Below, piece after piece: positions 17,266 through 26,691 of a stretch of DNA of 64,000 nt. This DNA is from CANDYO01 sp964627795. Its GTDB lineage: Bacteria > Pseudomonadota > Alphaproteobacteria > Rickettsiales > CANDYO01. How positions within the stretch are numbered: position 1 is the stretch's first letter; each line of letters begins with the position of its first letter. Location: the NCBI GenBank assembly GCA_964627795.1, contig CAZVLF010000004.1:97758-161757 (forward strand). The letters are read 5' to 3'. Position numbers and translations under genes: made by a program. The notes under the pieces were generated by a model. The model was not told where the DNA came from, did no database searches, and saw only the letters and a program-made list of their open reading frames with translations.

Positions 17266-18258
17266 TTACTCAGTAATATTTTTTATTAATTTTCTAGAAA
17301 GCTTAAAAGCACTAGTATATGCTGATTCAACTCTTCCCTGAATAAACCAATCACCACACACACCAAGTTTTTCTTTCAAGTTAATTAAATATTGTTTTCC
17401 TTTTTGTTTCTTTATATTTGCATATCGCCAAAGATGAAGGTCTTTATAATTTGCTGTATTCATATCATGTCCAATTATATTGCTTGTATGGTTCAAAAGA
17501 TATTCCATTACCTGCTGTTTATCTTTATCTATATTAGATTCTGCCCAGCAATTGGTAGAATTTACCAAAAGACAAAAATTACCTAATCTGACAGGCTTAG
17601 AGCTATTAACAGAGATCCAGCTTATATCTGCTTCTTTAACCAAGGCTGCATCAAAATTAAGCTTTAAAGGTTTATCGAAGCCTAACATTAATGAATAGCA
17701 TGAAGCCATTTTAATTGATGATATATACTCATATTCTTCTTTCAAAAATTTAGGAATTAAATTTAAGGACTGCGCAGCTGGAGCGGTAATAATTACCCAG
17801 TCAAAGTTACCGAGTTTTTCGCCTTGATCATCAATGATTTGCCACATATCATTTTGTTTTATTGGTTTTACAAGCTTATTTAAACAAATATTCATTCCCT
17901 CGCTTAAATATCTTGAAATTGAGCTCATGCTGGGAACTCCAACATAATGCGCATTGCTTTCATCCCAGGTCCGTTGAGAAAGAGTGCCTTGCTTTTTGAT
18001 CTCTGCAAAGTGCCCACACCATTGTTTGATGACGCCTTCTTTTAACAAAATATCAACAAATATTCTAAACTCTTGAGAATTTGCTTTAAAAAACTGTGCA
18101 CCATGGTCAAAACTATAACTTGGTGAAACCCTCCTTGTAGAAATTCTACCTCCAGGACCTCTTGCTTTTTCAAAAATTGTAATATCAGCATATTTTTTTA
18201 ACTGATTTGCAACTGTTAAACCAGAAATACCGGCACCAATGATAGCTATTTTAATCAT
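17266..18258 (-). CDS. FAD-dependent amine oxidase-like flavoprotein (COG3380)
   Basis: A 330-residue protein with an N-terminal FAD-binding Rossmann fold (IIGAGISGLTVANQL, residues 6-20), the ribose-binding acidic end (FEKARGPGGRISTRR) and a C-terminal GDWFIQGRVESAYTSA FAD motif, matching the COG3380 predicted NAD/FAD oxidoreductases (renalase/amine oxidase superfamily). Its reaction is unknown. Genes of this family frequently sit beside photolyase genes in light-induced clusters of other bacteria (established context). Here it lies 67 bases upstream of the cry-like gene and 60 bases downstream of hemH on the same strand, so a role in the same light-response unit is likely. Confidence 0.85.
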   Translation of the reverse strand: MIKIAIIGAGISGLTVANQLKKYADITIFEKARGPGGRISTRRVSPSYSFDHGAQFFKANSQEFRIFVDILLKEGVIKQWCGHFAEIKKQGTLSQRTWDESNAHYVGVPSMSSISRYLSEGMNICLNKLVKPIKQNDMWQIIDDQGEKLGNFDWVIITAPAAQSLNLIPKFLKEEYEYISSIKMASCYSLMLGFDKPLKLNFDAALVKEADISWISVNSSKPVRLGNFCLLVNSTNCWAESNIDKDKQQVMEYLLNHTSNIIGHDMNTANYKDLHLWRYANIKKQKGKQYLINLKEKLGVCGDWFIQGRVESAYTSAFKLSRKLIKNITE

Positions 18259-18318
18259 ATATACACTTTTAAAATATTAATATCCAAATTATCTTATATA
18301 AGCTTTATACTTATTTTA

Positions 18319-19347
18319 CTAAGACCAAATATTATTTTCATATAAACTATTAATAAGTCTAATTCCTTCTTCAGTATCATTAAGGCATGGAACTAATGCA
18401 AAATTCTTCCCTCCATTCTTAATAAATAATTCTCTGTATTCAATATCAACCTCTTCAAGTGTTTCTATACAATCTACAGAAAATCCTGGAGTGATTACTA
18501 ATAAATTTTTGGCTCCTTTTTTTAGTAACTCTTTTATTACATCTTCAGTATATGGCTTAACCCATTCTTTTGGACCAAAACGCGATTGAAAACTTATGTA
18601 ATTAGGAATTTCTACACCTCTTTTTTTCAACTCTTCATTAAATAACCTATTAGTTTTCTTACAGAAGCATGTATAAGGGTCTCCCTTATCCATATAAGTT
18701 TGGGGTATTCCGTGGTATGAAGAAAGTATAGTATCTGGTTCCCATGACAAATTGCTTTTATATTTTATAAGACTGGATACTAAAGCTTCAATATAAATTT
18801 GATTATCATAATATGGTGGTACAATCCTGATGTTAGGTTGCCATCTAATATTTTTCATAACGCGAAAAATTTCGTCATTCACTGTGGCTGTAGTAGCCGC
18901 AGCATATTGAGGATATAATGGGATAAAAAGAATTTTATTACATCCTTGGTTAAGTAAAGATTTAATTTTATTTTCAATGGAAGGATTACCATATCTCATT
19001 GCATAATCAACAACAATATTACTATATTTATGATCGATTATTTCTTGTAGTTTCATTGCTTGAGAACTGGTATAGTAGCGTAAAGGGGATTCATTTTTAT
19101 CCTTTAACCAAATTTTTTTATATTTTGCGCTAGTAGCTCTTGGCCTGAAAGTAAGAATAAATAAATTTAATATTAGTTTCCATAAGATAGGGTTGACTTC
19201 AATCACTTTAGTATCAGATAGAAATTCTTTTAAATATTTCCTAACAGAGAAATAATCATAGTTATCAGGAGTGCCAAGATTTATTATCAATATTCCAGTT
19301 TTGTTAGGAATTTTTACATGATTTTCTGGTAAGTAATTTTCAAGCAT
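18319..19347 (-). CDS. hemH: Ferrochelatase
   Basis: A 342-residue ferrochelatase, which inserts Fe2+ into protoporphyrin IX in the last step of haem b synthesis at the inner membrane. It opens with GILIINLGTPDNYDYFSVRKYL, carries the catalytic His212 in SYHGIP and the catalytic Glu295 in CIETLEEVDIEY. C227 and C229 in YTCFCKK occupy the region where proteobacterial enzymes have a cysteine cluster. It is first in a probable operon with four light-related genes downstream. Because protoporphyrin is a photosensitiser, ferrochelatase fits a photoprotective context as well as general haem synthesis. Start is ATG at 19347. Confidence 0.96.
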   Translation of the reverse strand: MLENYLPENHVKIPNKTGILIINLGTPDNYDYFSVRKYLKEFLSDTKVIEVNPILWKLILNLFILTFRPRATSAKYKKIWLKDKNESPLRYYTSSQAMKLQEIIDHKYSNIVVDYAMRYGNPSIENKIKSLLNQGCNKILFIPLYPQYAAATTATVNDEIFRVMKNIRWQPNIRIVPPYYDNQIYIEALVSSLIKYKSNLSWEPDTILSSYHGIPQTYMDKGDPYTCFCKKTNRLFNEELKKRGVEIPNYISFQSRFGPKEWVKPYTEDVIKELLKKGAKNLLVITPGFSVDCIETLEEVDIEYRELFIKNGGKNFALVPCLNDTEEGIRLINSLYENNIWS

Positions 19348-20372
19348 ATATATATCTTTTTATATATTTATATTTTAGGAGACTAAAATATAAATGTTTC
19401 TAATTCAACAAAAATAATTAAATCCAACTAATCAGGTGGCAAACATTACTGTGAGGCTACTTTTCAAGGAAATATTCACATAATATAGTTTAAGCGAGTC
19501 CTGAAATTTGATTTTCCTATAACAGGGTATATGAGATATTTAAGTAAGTTTGTTTATAATAACCAAAATTTCTATATACAAGAAACATAGATTTCTAAAG
19601 CAGATTATAAGTTATATAATAACATTTTATCATAAGTATAAATTAAGCTTAATATACATACCAATACATACCAGAAATATTATTATGTCGAAATATAAGT
19701 ATTGGTGATTAAATTATTAGAGAGTGGGAGAAGAAAATTCGATCCAATCATTATACATTTAAAAAACGAGGTTACAAAGCTAATGATAAGCTTAATAGCT
19801 GAGAATCAGAAAGTAAAATTATAATTAAATTTTCCACATAAAGAATGAACGACTTGATAACCTAATATACAATTCTTATCATCCCACCTGAAGAAAGAAC
19901 TAAAGATGCTTTTTCTGTTTTAAACTAATCTTTATCAGTAACTTTATATAAATAATACAGTAATATTATTAAAGAAAACCTAAGCAATATAGTTAGTTTT
20001 AAGGTAGTGATTAAGTTTAGTTTAAATAATAATATTAAAACGCGCCTAAAAAAGTTTATAATGGATTCAATAACTTTCAGTGTTTAAAACAGTACTAGCT
20101 TATTTAAACTTGCGCTTTAAGATGAACTGATTTGATGGAGATTTATCAGCTACTAAACACTTAGTCATCTTGCTAAAGATCCTGGAATAGATAAAATACT
20201 ATAAATGTTTAAAGTTTGCTTGAATTAATAAGTTTATGCACCAAAATAAATATTTTAAAATAGAAAAATAATTTATTATATTAAAGCTGATTGGTTGTTT
20301 TATACTTAGATGTTTGGTAAAAAAAATAGTTGTTATTACTAAGATATAATTGTAATTTAAACCCAAATAAGA
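19348..20372 (+). other. Gene-free 1-kb region with possible coding remnants
   Basis: No intact gene, RNA gene, repeat pair or terminator is seen. From 19722 one plus-strand frame reads like protein (EWEKKIRSNHYTFKKRGYK, later LIIPPEERTKDAFSVLN near 19876-19926) but is broken by several stops, as expected for a long-decayed gene. The parent family is not recognised. The rest is AT-rich, with promoters for hemH (minus strand) and ctaA (plus strand) expected at its ends. Confidence 0.4.
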
Positions 20373-21356
20373 ATGGCTATTATTATGACTACTAGGGATA
20401 ATCTAATAAAAACTTGGATATTATTTACAATATTGCTAGTTTTATCAATGATTCTAGTAGGTGGTTACACAAGGCTTACTCATTCAGGTTTATCTATTGT
20501 TCAGTGGAAGCCAGTAAGCGGAATTATTCCACCTCTTAATGATTTTGAATGGCAAGAAGAATTTCAGCTATATCAACAAAGTCCTGAATATAAAAAAGTT
20601 AATGTAGGCATCACTTTAACAGAATTTAAACGAATTTTTCTTGTTGAATATATTCACAGGTTGCTTGGCCGAATAACTGGATTAATATTTTTGGTTCCTT
20701 TACTTATTTTTTCAGCAAAAGGGTTTTTTAACAAACAAGAGCAAAAATATTTTTTTTCTATCGGCGGCCTAATAATGCTTCAGGGTGTAGTTGGGTGGTA
20801 TATGGTGAAAAGTGGTTTAATTGATAATCCAAGTGTAAGCCAATATAGATTAGCTGCTCATTTACTATTGGCTTGCTTAATAGTTTCTTTGCTTGCAATT
20901 AAATTAAACAAACAAGCTTTAAGTATTAGTTTTTATCAAGGCTTCACAATATTTTTGCTTGTTCTTCAAATTTTTTCAGGTGCTTTAGTGGCTGGGTTAA
21001 AAGCAGGGTTGGTATATAATAGTTTTCCTTTAATGGATGGAGATTTAATACCAGATGGATTGTTTAACCAAAAACCAATATGGAATAACTTTTTTGAAAA
21101 TATTACTATGGTTCAGTTTAATCATCGAGTGTTAGCTATAATCAACCTAGTTAATCTGCTTGCATATTCCTATAAAATATTTAAGCTTAAAAAAAATGTA
21201 AAAGTGGCTTTATATATAGCAAGTTTATCAATTATCCAAGTAACTTTAGGAATTCTTACGCTTATCTATCAAGTTCCTCTTATTCTAGGGTTGCTACATC
21301 AGTTTGTTGCAGTAATGTTGCTATTTGTTGCCATTATGTCACTTAAAAAAGGTTAG
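20373..21356 (+). CDS. ctaA: Haem A synthase (COX15/CtaA family)
   Basis: A 327-residue inner-membrane protein with about eight helices. It oxidises the C8 methyl of haem O to the formyl group of haem A for cytochrome aa3 oxidase. The four conserved haem-ligand histidines are visible: H95 in EYIHRLLGR, H163 in AAHLLLA, H251 in FNHRVLA and H309 in LHQFVA. GGYTRLTHSGLSIVQWKPVSG near the N-terminus is the family signature. Start is ATG 20373 or, four codons later, 20385; neither has a strong Shine-Dalgarno site. hemA follows after 8 bases on the same strand. It implies an aa3-type oxidase elsewhere in the genome. Confidence 0.95.
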   Translation: MAIIMTTRDNLIKTWILFTILLVLSMILVGGYTRLTHSGLSIVQWKPVSGIIPPLNDFEWQEEFQLYQQSPEYKKVNVGITLTEFKRIFLVEYIHRLLGRITGLIFLVPLLIFSAKGFFNKQEQKYFFSIGGLIMLQGVVGWYMVKSGLIDNPSVSQYRLAAHLLLACLIVSLLAIKLNKQALSISFYQGFTIFLLVLQIFSGALVAGLKAGLVYNSFPLMDGDLIPDGLFNQKPIWNNFFENITMVQFNHRVLAIINLVNLLAYSYKIFKLKKNVKVALYIASLSIIQVTLGILTLIYQVPLILGLLHQFVAVMLLFVAIMSLKKG

Positions 21357-21364
21357 GAATTATT

Positions 21365-22573
21365 GTGTACAAAAAAATAGATTATGATCAATATTTTATT
21401 TCAGCCATTGAAGAGTTAAAAAATGAAGGTCGCTATAGAATTTTTAGTGATTTTGAGCGTATAGCTGGAAAACATCCTATAGTCTATGACCATAAAAGAA
21501 AAAAAAATATAACAATATGGTGCATTAATGATTATTTAGGCATGAGCCAGCATCCTGAAGTGATTAATGCAGCAAATACTGCTAATAGTAAAATGGGAGT
21601 TGGTTCAGGAGGAACAAGAAATATAGGTGGAACACACCATACTATTATTGAATTAGAAAATGAACTTGCTGATTTACACCAAAAAGAATCAGCTTTAGTG
21701 TTTACCTCAGGTTATGTTTCAAATGATGCAACAATTTCAACGTTGGCTAAATTACTTCCAAATTGTGTAATGTTCTCAGATCAAGATAACCATGCATCAA
21801 TAATTGAAGGTATACGTAACGGGAATGCTCATAAATATATATATAAACATCTTGATGTTGAAGATTTAGAAAATAAATTAAAGCATGTGGATATTGATAG
21901 ACCAAAGGTAATTTTATTCGAGTCTGTTTATTCAATGGATGGAAGAATTTCTCCAATAAAAAAGATTTGTGATCTTGCTGATAGATATAATGCGCTAACT
22001 TATATTGATGAAGTCCATGCAGTTGGTCTTTATGGTCCACGCGGTGGTGGAATTTGTGAGCAGTTGGGATTAATGGATAGAGTTTCTATTATTGAAGGAA
22101 CCTTAGCTAAAGGATTTGGTGTAATTGGTGGTTATATTGCATCTACTAATAATTTAGTTGATGCAATAAGAAGTCATGCTAAAGGTTTTATTTTTACCAC
22201 TTCATTACCACCGTCGTTAGCTGCAGCTGCTTCAACAAGCATTAAGTATTTAAAGGAAAATTCTAAAGAAAGAGAGCTTTTACAAAAAAATGCAAATTAT
22301 TTGAGAGAGCAACTAAGTAAGGCAAGTATTCCATTTATTGAAAATGATAGCCATATGGTTCCAGTGATGGTGAATGACCCCTATTTAAGCCGCCAAATAT
22401 CAAATATCTTAATTGATGAATATGATATTTTTGTTCAGCATATTAATTACCCAACTGTGGCAAAAGGAACAGAAAGGCTAAGAATTACTCCAACTCCTTT
22501 TCATAATTTTGTTATGATAGATCAATTAGTGAAAGCTTTAAGTGAAATTTATCAAAGATTAAGCTTAGTCTAA
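21365..22573 (+). CDS. hemA: 5-aminolevulinate synthase (C4/Shemin pathway)
   Basis: A 402-residue PLP enzyme of the alpha-oxoamine synthase family that condenses glycine with succinyl-CoA to give 5-aminolevulinate, the route used by alphaproteobacteria and mitochondria. Visible: NDYLGMSQHPEV, GSGGTRNIGGTHH, the cofactor Asp and His in YIDEVHAVGLYGPRGGG and the PLP lysine K249 in EGTLAKGFG, one residue from its position in Rhodobacter. The start is a GTG at 21365; no in-frame ATG precedes it and conserved sequence begins within ten residues. It lies 8 bases after ctaA, making a haem-biosynthesis pair. Confidence 0.97.
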   Translation: MYKKIDYDQYFISAIEELKNEGRYRIFSDFERIAGKHPIVYDHKRKKNITIWCINDYLGMSQHPEVINAANTANSKMGVGSGGTRNIGGTHHTIIELENELADLHQKESALVFTSGYVSNDATISTLAKLLPNCVMFSDQDNHASIIEGIRNGNAHKYIYKHLDVEDLENKLKHVDIDRPKVILFESVYSMDGRISPIKKICDLADRYNALTYIDEVHAVGLYGPRGGGICEQLGLMDRVSIIEGTLAKGFGVIGGYIASTNNLVDAIRSHAKGFIFTTSLPPSLAAAASTSIKYLKENSKERELLQKNANYLREQLSKASIPFIENDSHMVPVMVNDPYLSRQISNILIDEYDIFVQHINYPTVAKGTERLRITPTPFHNFVMIDQLVKALSEIYQRLSLV

Positions 22574-22749
22574 GGCTCTATAAAGTTCTTATTCTTAAGT
22601 GGCAGCTGTTTCATAAATGCAACTACAAAAGATTTTAACTATAAAATTAGCTACAGAAAAAACAAATGAGGTTGATAGTTTAAAAAAACGCCATTATCCT
22701 GAATTTGTCATTAGCTGATAATTTATAACTAATAACAAAGAGGAAATTT

Positions 22750-23916
22750 ATGAAAAAATTATTATTATGTACTACAGCTCTATTTGGCTTAGCATCTTTT
22801 TCTGCTCAAGCTGGTAGTGATGTACAAGTTAGCTTCAGCGGTTCATCAACATTTGAAGCAGGTTATGTGAAAGATAAAACTCACGACGGTTTTACATATA
22901 GCCCTAATCAAAAAAGCTCAGCACTTTATACTATGAATAAAGCTGCTTTAAAAGTTGAAGGAAAATCAGAAAGCGTAACATATGGTGCTGTTTTAAATTT
23001 AAATTTAAAAGCAAATAACGACACTTCTGATAGCAACTTTGGTCGCTCTTATGTTTACATGGATACAGATGCTGGTTCAGTTCAACTTGGAAGCAATGTT
23101 TCTGCAAGTAAAATGTTAAAAATTGATGCTGGAACAATTGCATCAGCAACAGGTGGTGTTGACGGTGATTGGTCAAACTTCGCTGAAGTTAGTTATGTTG
23201 AAACTTTAAATGATGTAAAATATACTGATATTACCAATCTTGTTATTGGTGGAGTTGATACTCTTGCAAACCGTATTGACAACCAAAATGGCGAAAGCTC
23301 AAGAAAGATCACTTACCTTTCACCAAGAATCTCTGGCTTGCAATTAGCTGTTTCTTTTGCTCCTGATATGCAAAATAGCGGTACAGGTTCTGCAAATAAC
23401 CTTATGTACTTAGGTAGATCAGTTAGTGTAAAAAATTTAGTGTCTTTAGGTTTAAATTTTACTCACACTATGAATGATGTGGTTATTGGTTTAAGTGCAA
23501 CTGGTGATAAGGCTAAAAACAATAATATGGCTGGAGATAAACTTAATAATCTTCAAACATATGCTTTAGGTTTAAGCCTTGCTTCAAAAGGATTCTCTTT
23601 TGCTGCTTCTTACCAAAATGATGGTAAAAGCTTAACAAGCAAAAATGCAGATACTGAAGATAAAGGGTTTAAAGCTGATTGGTGGACTGTTGGTTTAGCT
23701 TATGGTCAAGATGCATGGTCAACAAGCTTAACATACTTACAAGGTAATAAAGGTACAAAAGGTAATAAAGTTAAAAATAAGCAAATTTCTTTAGGTGCTG
23801 ATTACCAAGTTTTCCCTGGTATGACTACATTTGCTGAAGTAACAGGGCTTAAAGCTGAAGATTCAGAATCACATAAATCTACAGTATTTATGCTTGGTAC
23901 TAAATTAAAATTCTAG
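22750..23916 (+). CDS. Outer-membrane porin
   Basis: A 388-residue beta-barrel protein. The signal peptide (MKKLLLCTTALFGLASFSAQA, cleavage predicted after residue 21) is followed by alternating hydrophobic and polar strands, a loop with Asp and Gly residues around LKIDAGTIASATGGVDGDW (loop-3-like eyelet segment), and a terminal TKLKF ending in Phe, the BAM-recognition signal. It belongs to the general Gram-negative porin group. A good Shine-Dalgarno site (AAGAGG, 22738-22743) and a strong terminator suggest high expression. Upstream, TTGATA (22672) and TATCCT (22695), 17 bp apart, are a weak promoter candidate. Pore specificity is unknown. Confidence 0.88.
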   Translation: MKKLLLCTTALFGLASFSAQAGSDVQVSFSGSSTFEAGYVKDKTHDGFTYSPNQKSSALYTMNKAALKVEGKSESVTYGAVLNLNLKANNDTSDSNFGRSYVYMDTDAGSVQLGSNVSASKMLKIDAGTIASATGGVDGDWSNFAEVSYVETLNDVKYTDITNLVIGGVDTLANRIDNQNGESSRKITYLSPRISGLQLAVSFAPDMQNSGTGSANNLMYLGRSVSVKNLVSLGLNFTHTMNDVVIGLSATGDKAKNNNMAGDKLNNLQTYALGLSLASKGFSFAASYQNDGKSLTSKNADTEDKGFKADWWTVGLAYGQDAWSTSLTYLQGNKGTKGNKVKNKQISLGADYQVFPGMTTFAEVTGLKAEDSESHKSTVFMLGTKLKF

Positions 23917-23944
23917 TTTGACATTTTAAACTAAGTTTTTTTCG

Positions 23945-23975
23945 AGGCCTCCTAATTTAGGGGGCCTTTTTTATT
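23945..23975 (+). terminator. Rho-independent terminator of the porin gene
   Basis: A 9-bp stem pairs AGGCCTCCT (23945-23953) with AGGGGGCCT (23959-23967; one T-G pair), with a 5-base loop and a T run. It lies 29 bases after the porin stop. Confidence 0.8.
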
Positions 23976-24082
23976 TGCAAAAACTATAAATTTAGCCTAT
24001 CTATATATTCTCACATATTTATAAAGATCAAATCAGCTTTTATTTTTAAAGCTAGCAAATAATCAAACTTTAAGAGGGTGCT

Positions 24083-25417
24083 TTGAGTGAAACAAAAGAG
24101 ATAAATATTGTTGGTGGTGGTTTAGCAGGTTGTGAAGCAGCATGGCAGGCAGCTAATTTAGGCTTAAAAGTTAATGTCTATGAGATGAGAGATAAAAACA
24201 AAAAAACAGCTGCTCATCAAACTGAAAATTTAGCTGAACTTGTTTGTTCAAATTCTCTTAGAAGTGATGATGTTAATAGTGCGATTGGATTACTCCATGA
24301 AGAAATGAGAAGGCTTAATTCAATTATATTAGATGCAGCAGATAAAAATAAAGTGCCAGCTGGCAGTGCTTTGGCTGTTGATAGGGAGCAATTTTCTTTA
24401 TATATAGAAAATAAGCTTCAAAACCATCCTAACATAAATATAGTAAGAAAAAGAATTAATAAAATTCCTGATCAAGGTAAGTGGATCTTTGCTACAGGCC
24501 CTTTAACTGAAAGCGATTTAATTAATCAAATAATAAGTTTAAGTGGTGCAGAAAATTTGGCCTTTTTTGATGCTATTGCACCGATAGTTTATAAAGATAC
24601 AATAGATTTTTCTAAAGCTTGGTTTCAATCTCGCTATGATAAGGGTGAGGGTAAAGATTATATAAATTGCCCGCTAACTAAAGAACAATATTATCAATTT
24701 GTTGAAGATTTAATTAACGGAGAAAAGACTGAATTTAAAGAATGGGAAAAAGATACTCCTTACTTTGATGGATGTTTGCCAATTGAAGTGATGGCAGAAA
24801 GAGGAAAAGACACTTTAGCCTTTGGCCCTATGAAGCCAGTTGGATTAACTAATCCACATAATAAGGAAAGGCCTTTTGCAGTTGTACAATTAAGGCAAGA
24901 TAATAAGCTTGGAACTCTTTATAATATAGTTGGATTTCAAACTAAATTAAAATACCAAGCACAAAAAGAGATTTTCACTAAAATTCCAGGTTTAGAAAAT
25001 GTGGAATTTGCAAGGCTTGGTGGCATTCATAGAAATAGTTTTATTAATAGCCCCAAACTTTTAGAACAAGATCTACGTTTTAAACCAATGCCTAATATCC
25101 GTTTTGCTGGCCAAATAACTGGAGTTGAAGGTTATGTAGAAAGTGCTGCATGTGGATTATTAGCAGGGTTATTTGCTGGATTTGAAGCAAAGGGAGAAGT
25201 AGTTAAATTGCCACCAGTTGAAACTGCTATCGGAGCATTGCTAAACCACATAACAGGTGGAGCAGAAGCAGAATGTTTCCAACCAATGAATATTAATTTT
25301 GGTTTATTTCCTGACTTATCTTTTAGATGCAAAAAAACAGAAAGAAAAGCAGCTTACTCTAAAAGAGCTTTAGAGCAACTTAACCATTGGGTTGGAGCTC
25401 TTCACAAGCCTTCTTAA
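24083..25417 (+). CDS. trmFO: Methylenetetrahydrofolate-tRNA-(uracil-5-)-methyltransferase TrmFO
   Basis: A 444-residue FAD/folate-dependent enzyme forming m5U54 in the T-loop of tRNAs. Visible: the GidA-like FAD motif NIVGGGLAGCEAAWQAA (residues 8-24), the invariant CSNSLRSDD (C55), FDGCLPIEVMAERG with the second conserved Cys, RLGGIHRNSFI, and the C-terminal QITGVEGYVESAACGLLAG. The start is a TTG at 24083, supported by the Shine-Dalgarno AGAGGG at 24073-24078 and by conserved sequence beginning at once; there is no upstream in-frame ATG or GTG. The last 38 bases overlap the convergent aminotransferase gene. Confidence 0.97.
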   Translation: MSETKEINIVGGGLAGCEAAWQAANLGLKVNVYEMRDKNKKTAAHQTENLAELVCSNSLRSDDVNSAIGLLHEEMRRLNSIILDAADKNKVPAGSALAVDREQFSLYIENKLQNHPNINIVRKRINKIPDQGKWIFATGPLTESDLINQIISLSGAENLAFFDAIAPIVYKDTIDFSKAWFQSRYDKGEGKDYINCPLTKEQYYQFVEDLINGEKTEFKEWEKDTPYFDGCLPIEVMAERGKDTLAFGPMKPVGLTNPHNKERPFAVVQLRQDNKLGTLYNIVGFQTKLKYQAQKEIFTKIPGLENVEFARLGGIHRNSFINSPKLLEQDLRFKPMPNIRFAGQITGVEGYVESAACGLLAGLFAGFEAKGEVVKLPPVETAIGALLNHITGGAEAECFQPMNINFGLFPDLSFRCKKTERKAAYSKRALEQLNHWVGALHKPS

Positions 25418-26594
25418 TTCTATCTACTGCTTGAGCGAGATTTTTCTCGCTCGTTGCGTAAGAAATTCTAAAATAACCTTCAGCACCAAAAGAGCTACCT
25501 GATACAGTTGCAACTAAAGCTCTATCCATTAGGTAATTTACAAAATCAGCACTATTCGTGATTAATTCACCTTCAGTAGTTTTACTATTTAATAGTTTTT
25601 GGCAGTTAATGAAGAGATAAAAAGCTCCTTTTGGAGATAAGCAGCTTAACCCACGGATTGAATTAATTTTTTCAACCATAAAATTTCGTCTATTTTGAAA
25701 AATTTGCTTATGAGAGGAAATAAAATCTTGAGGTCCATTTAAAGCTTCAACTGCTGCCATTTGGCTTATCGAGCAAGCACCAGAAGTGCTTTGTGACTGA
25801 ACAACCCCCATTGCTTTAATTAGCTCTTCATTCCCAGCTGCATAACCTATTCTCCAGCCAGTCATTGCATATGCTTTAGAAACACCATTAACAATTAATA
25901 TACGGTCTTTAAGATGAGGAACAACTTCAGCCAAGTTAAAAAATTTCTCATTATTATAAAGTAAGTGCTCGTAGATATCATCACATAAAATATGGACATG
26001 CGGATATTTTGCTAACATTTCTGCAAGCTTTATAAGCTCTTGTTTTGAGTAAACGCTCCCGCAGGGATTATTAGGCGAATTAAGAATTATCCACTTGGTG
26101 TTAGGAGAAATAGCTTGCTCAATATTTTCTATGTTTATACTAAAATTATCATCAAAATTAGTTTCAACAATTACAGGCTTTCCTCCAGCAATTTTAATCA
26201 TTTCAGGATATGAAACCCAATAAGGAGCAAGAGTTATAACTTCATCTCCTGGATTAAGAGTAGCCATTAAAGCATTATAAATAACTTGCTTGGCTCCACT
26301 ACTTACCATTACTTGATTAAGAGAATAATCAAGGTTATTTTCACGTTTAAATTTTCCAATAATTGCTTTTTTTAATTCTAGTGCTCCACCTGCGGCAGTA
26401 TATTTTGTATAGCCATTTTCAATGGCCTTAATTGCAGCTTGTTTTATATTTAAAGGTGTATCAAAATCAGGTTCTCCAACGCCTAAGCTAATAACTTCAA
26501 AACCTTTTCCTTTAAGTTCTTTAGCCTTGGCATCTATTAAAAGGGTTATCGAAGGTTTTATATTATTTGTTATATTGTTAGAAATAAAACTCAT
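25380..26594 (-). CDS. aatA: Aspartate/prephenate aminotransferase (class I PLP)
   Basis: A 404-residue class I aminotransferase of the alphaproteobacterial AatA/AspC type. Visible: SLGVGEPDFDTP, YTAAGGALELKKA, NSPNNPCGSVYS, the CDDIYEHLLY pocket, PLP lysine K240 in VSKAYAMTGWRIGYAAG, and the C-terminal RISYATS with the carboxylate-binding Arg. It interconverts aspartate and oxaloacetate, and homologues also transaminate prephenate. Start ATG 26594 is chosen because GAGG lies six bases before it; the in-frame TTG at 26606 overlaps that Shine-Dalgarno site. The 3' end overlaps trmFO tail to tail. Confidence 0.92.
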   Translation of the reverse strand: MSFISNNITNNIKPSITLLIDAKAKELKGKGFEVISLGVGEPDFDTPLNIKQAAIKAIENGYTKYTAAGGALELKKAIIGKFKRENNLDYSLNQVMVSSGAKQVIYNALMATLNPGDEVITLAPYWVSYPEMIKIAGGKPVIVETNFDDNFSINIENIEQAISPNTKWIILNSPNNPCGSVYSKQELIKLAEMLAKYPHVHILCDDIYEHLLYNNEKFFNLAEVVPHLKDRILIVNGVSKAYAMTGWRIGYAAGNEELIKAMGVVQSQSTSGACSISQMAAVEALNGPQDFISSHKQIFQNRRNFMVEKINSIRGLSCLSPKGAFYLFINCQKLLNSKTTEGELITNSADFVNYLMDRALVATVSGSSFGAEGYFRISYATSEKNLAQAVDRIKKACEELQPNG

Positions 26595-26691
26595 AGGTAT
26601 CCTCAAAATAGATAGTTGATAAAAGCACTATTTTATGTGATTATTAATTATAGTATTCTTTCAAATAAACTATATTACGAAAGCTAATTTA

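Noticed and set aside
19722..19960. Transposase remnant
   Set aside because: The broken frame looks protein-like, but no DDE or other transposase motif and no inverted repeats could be pointed to.
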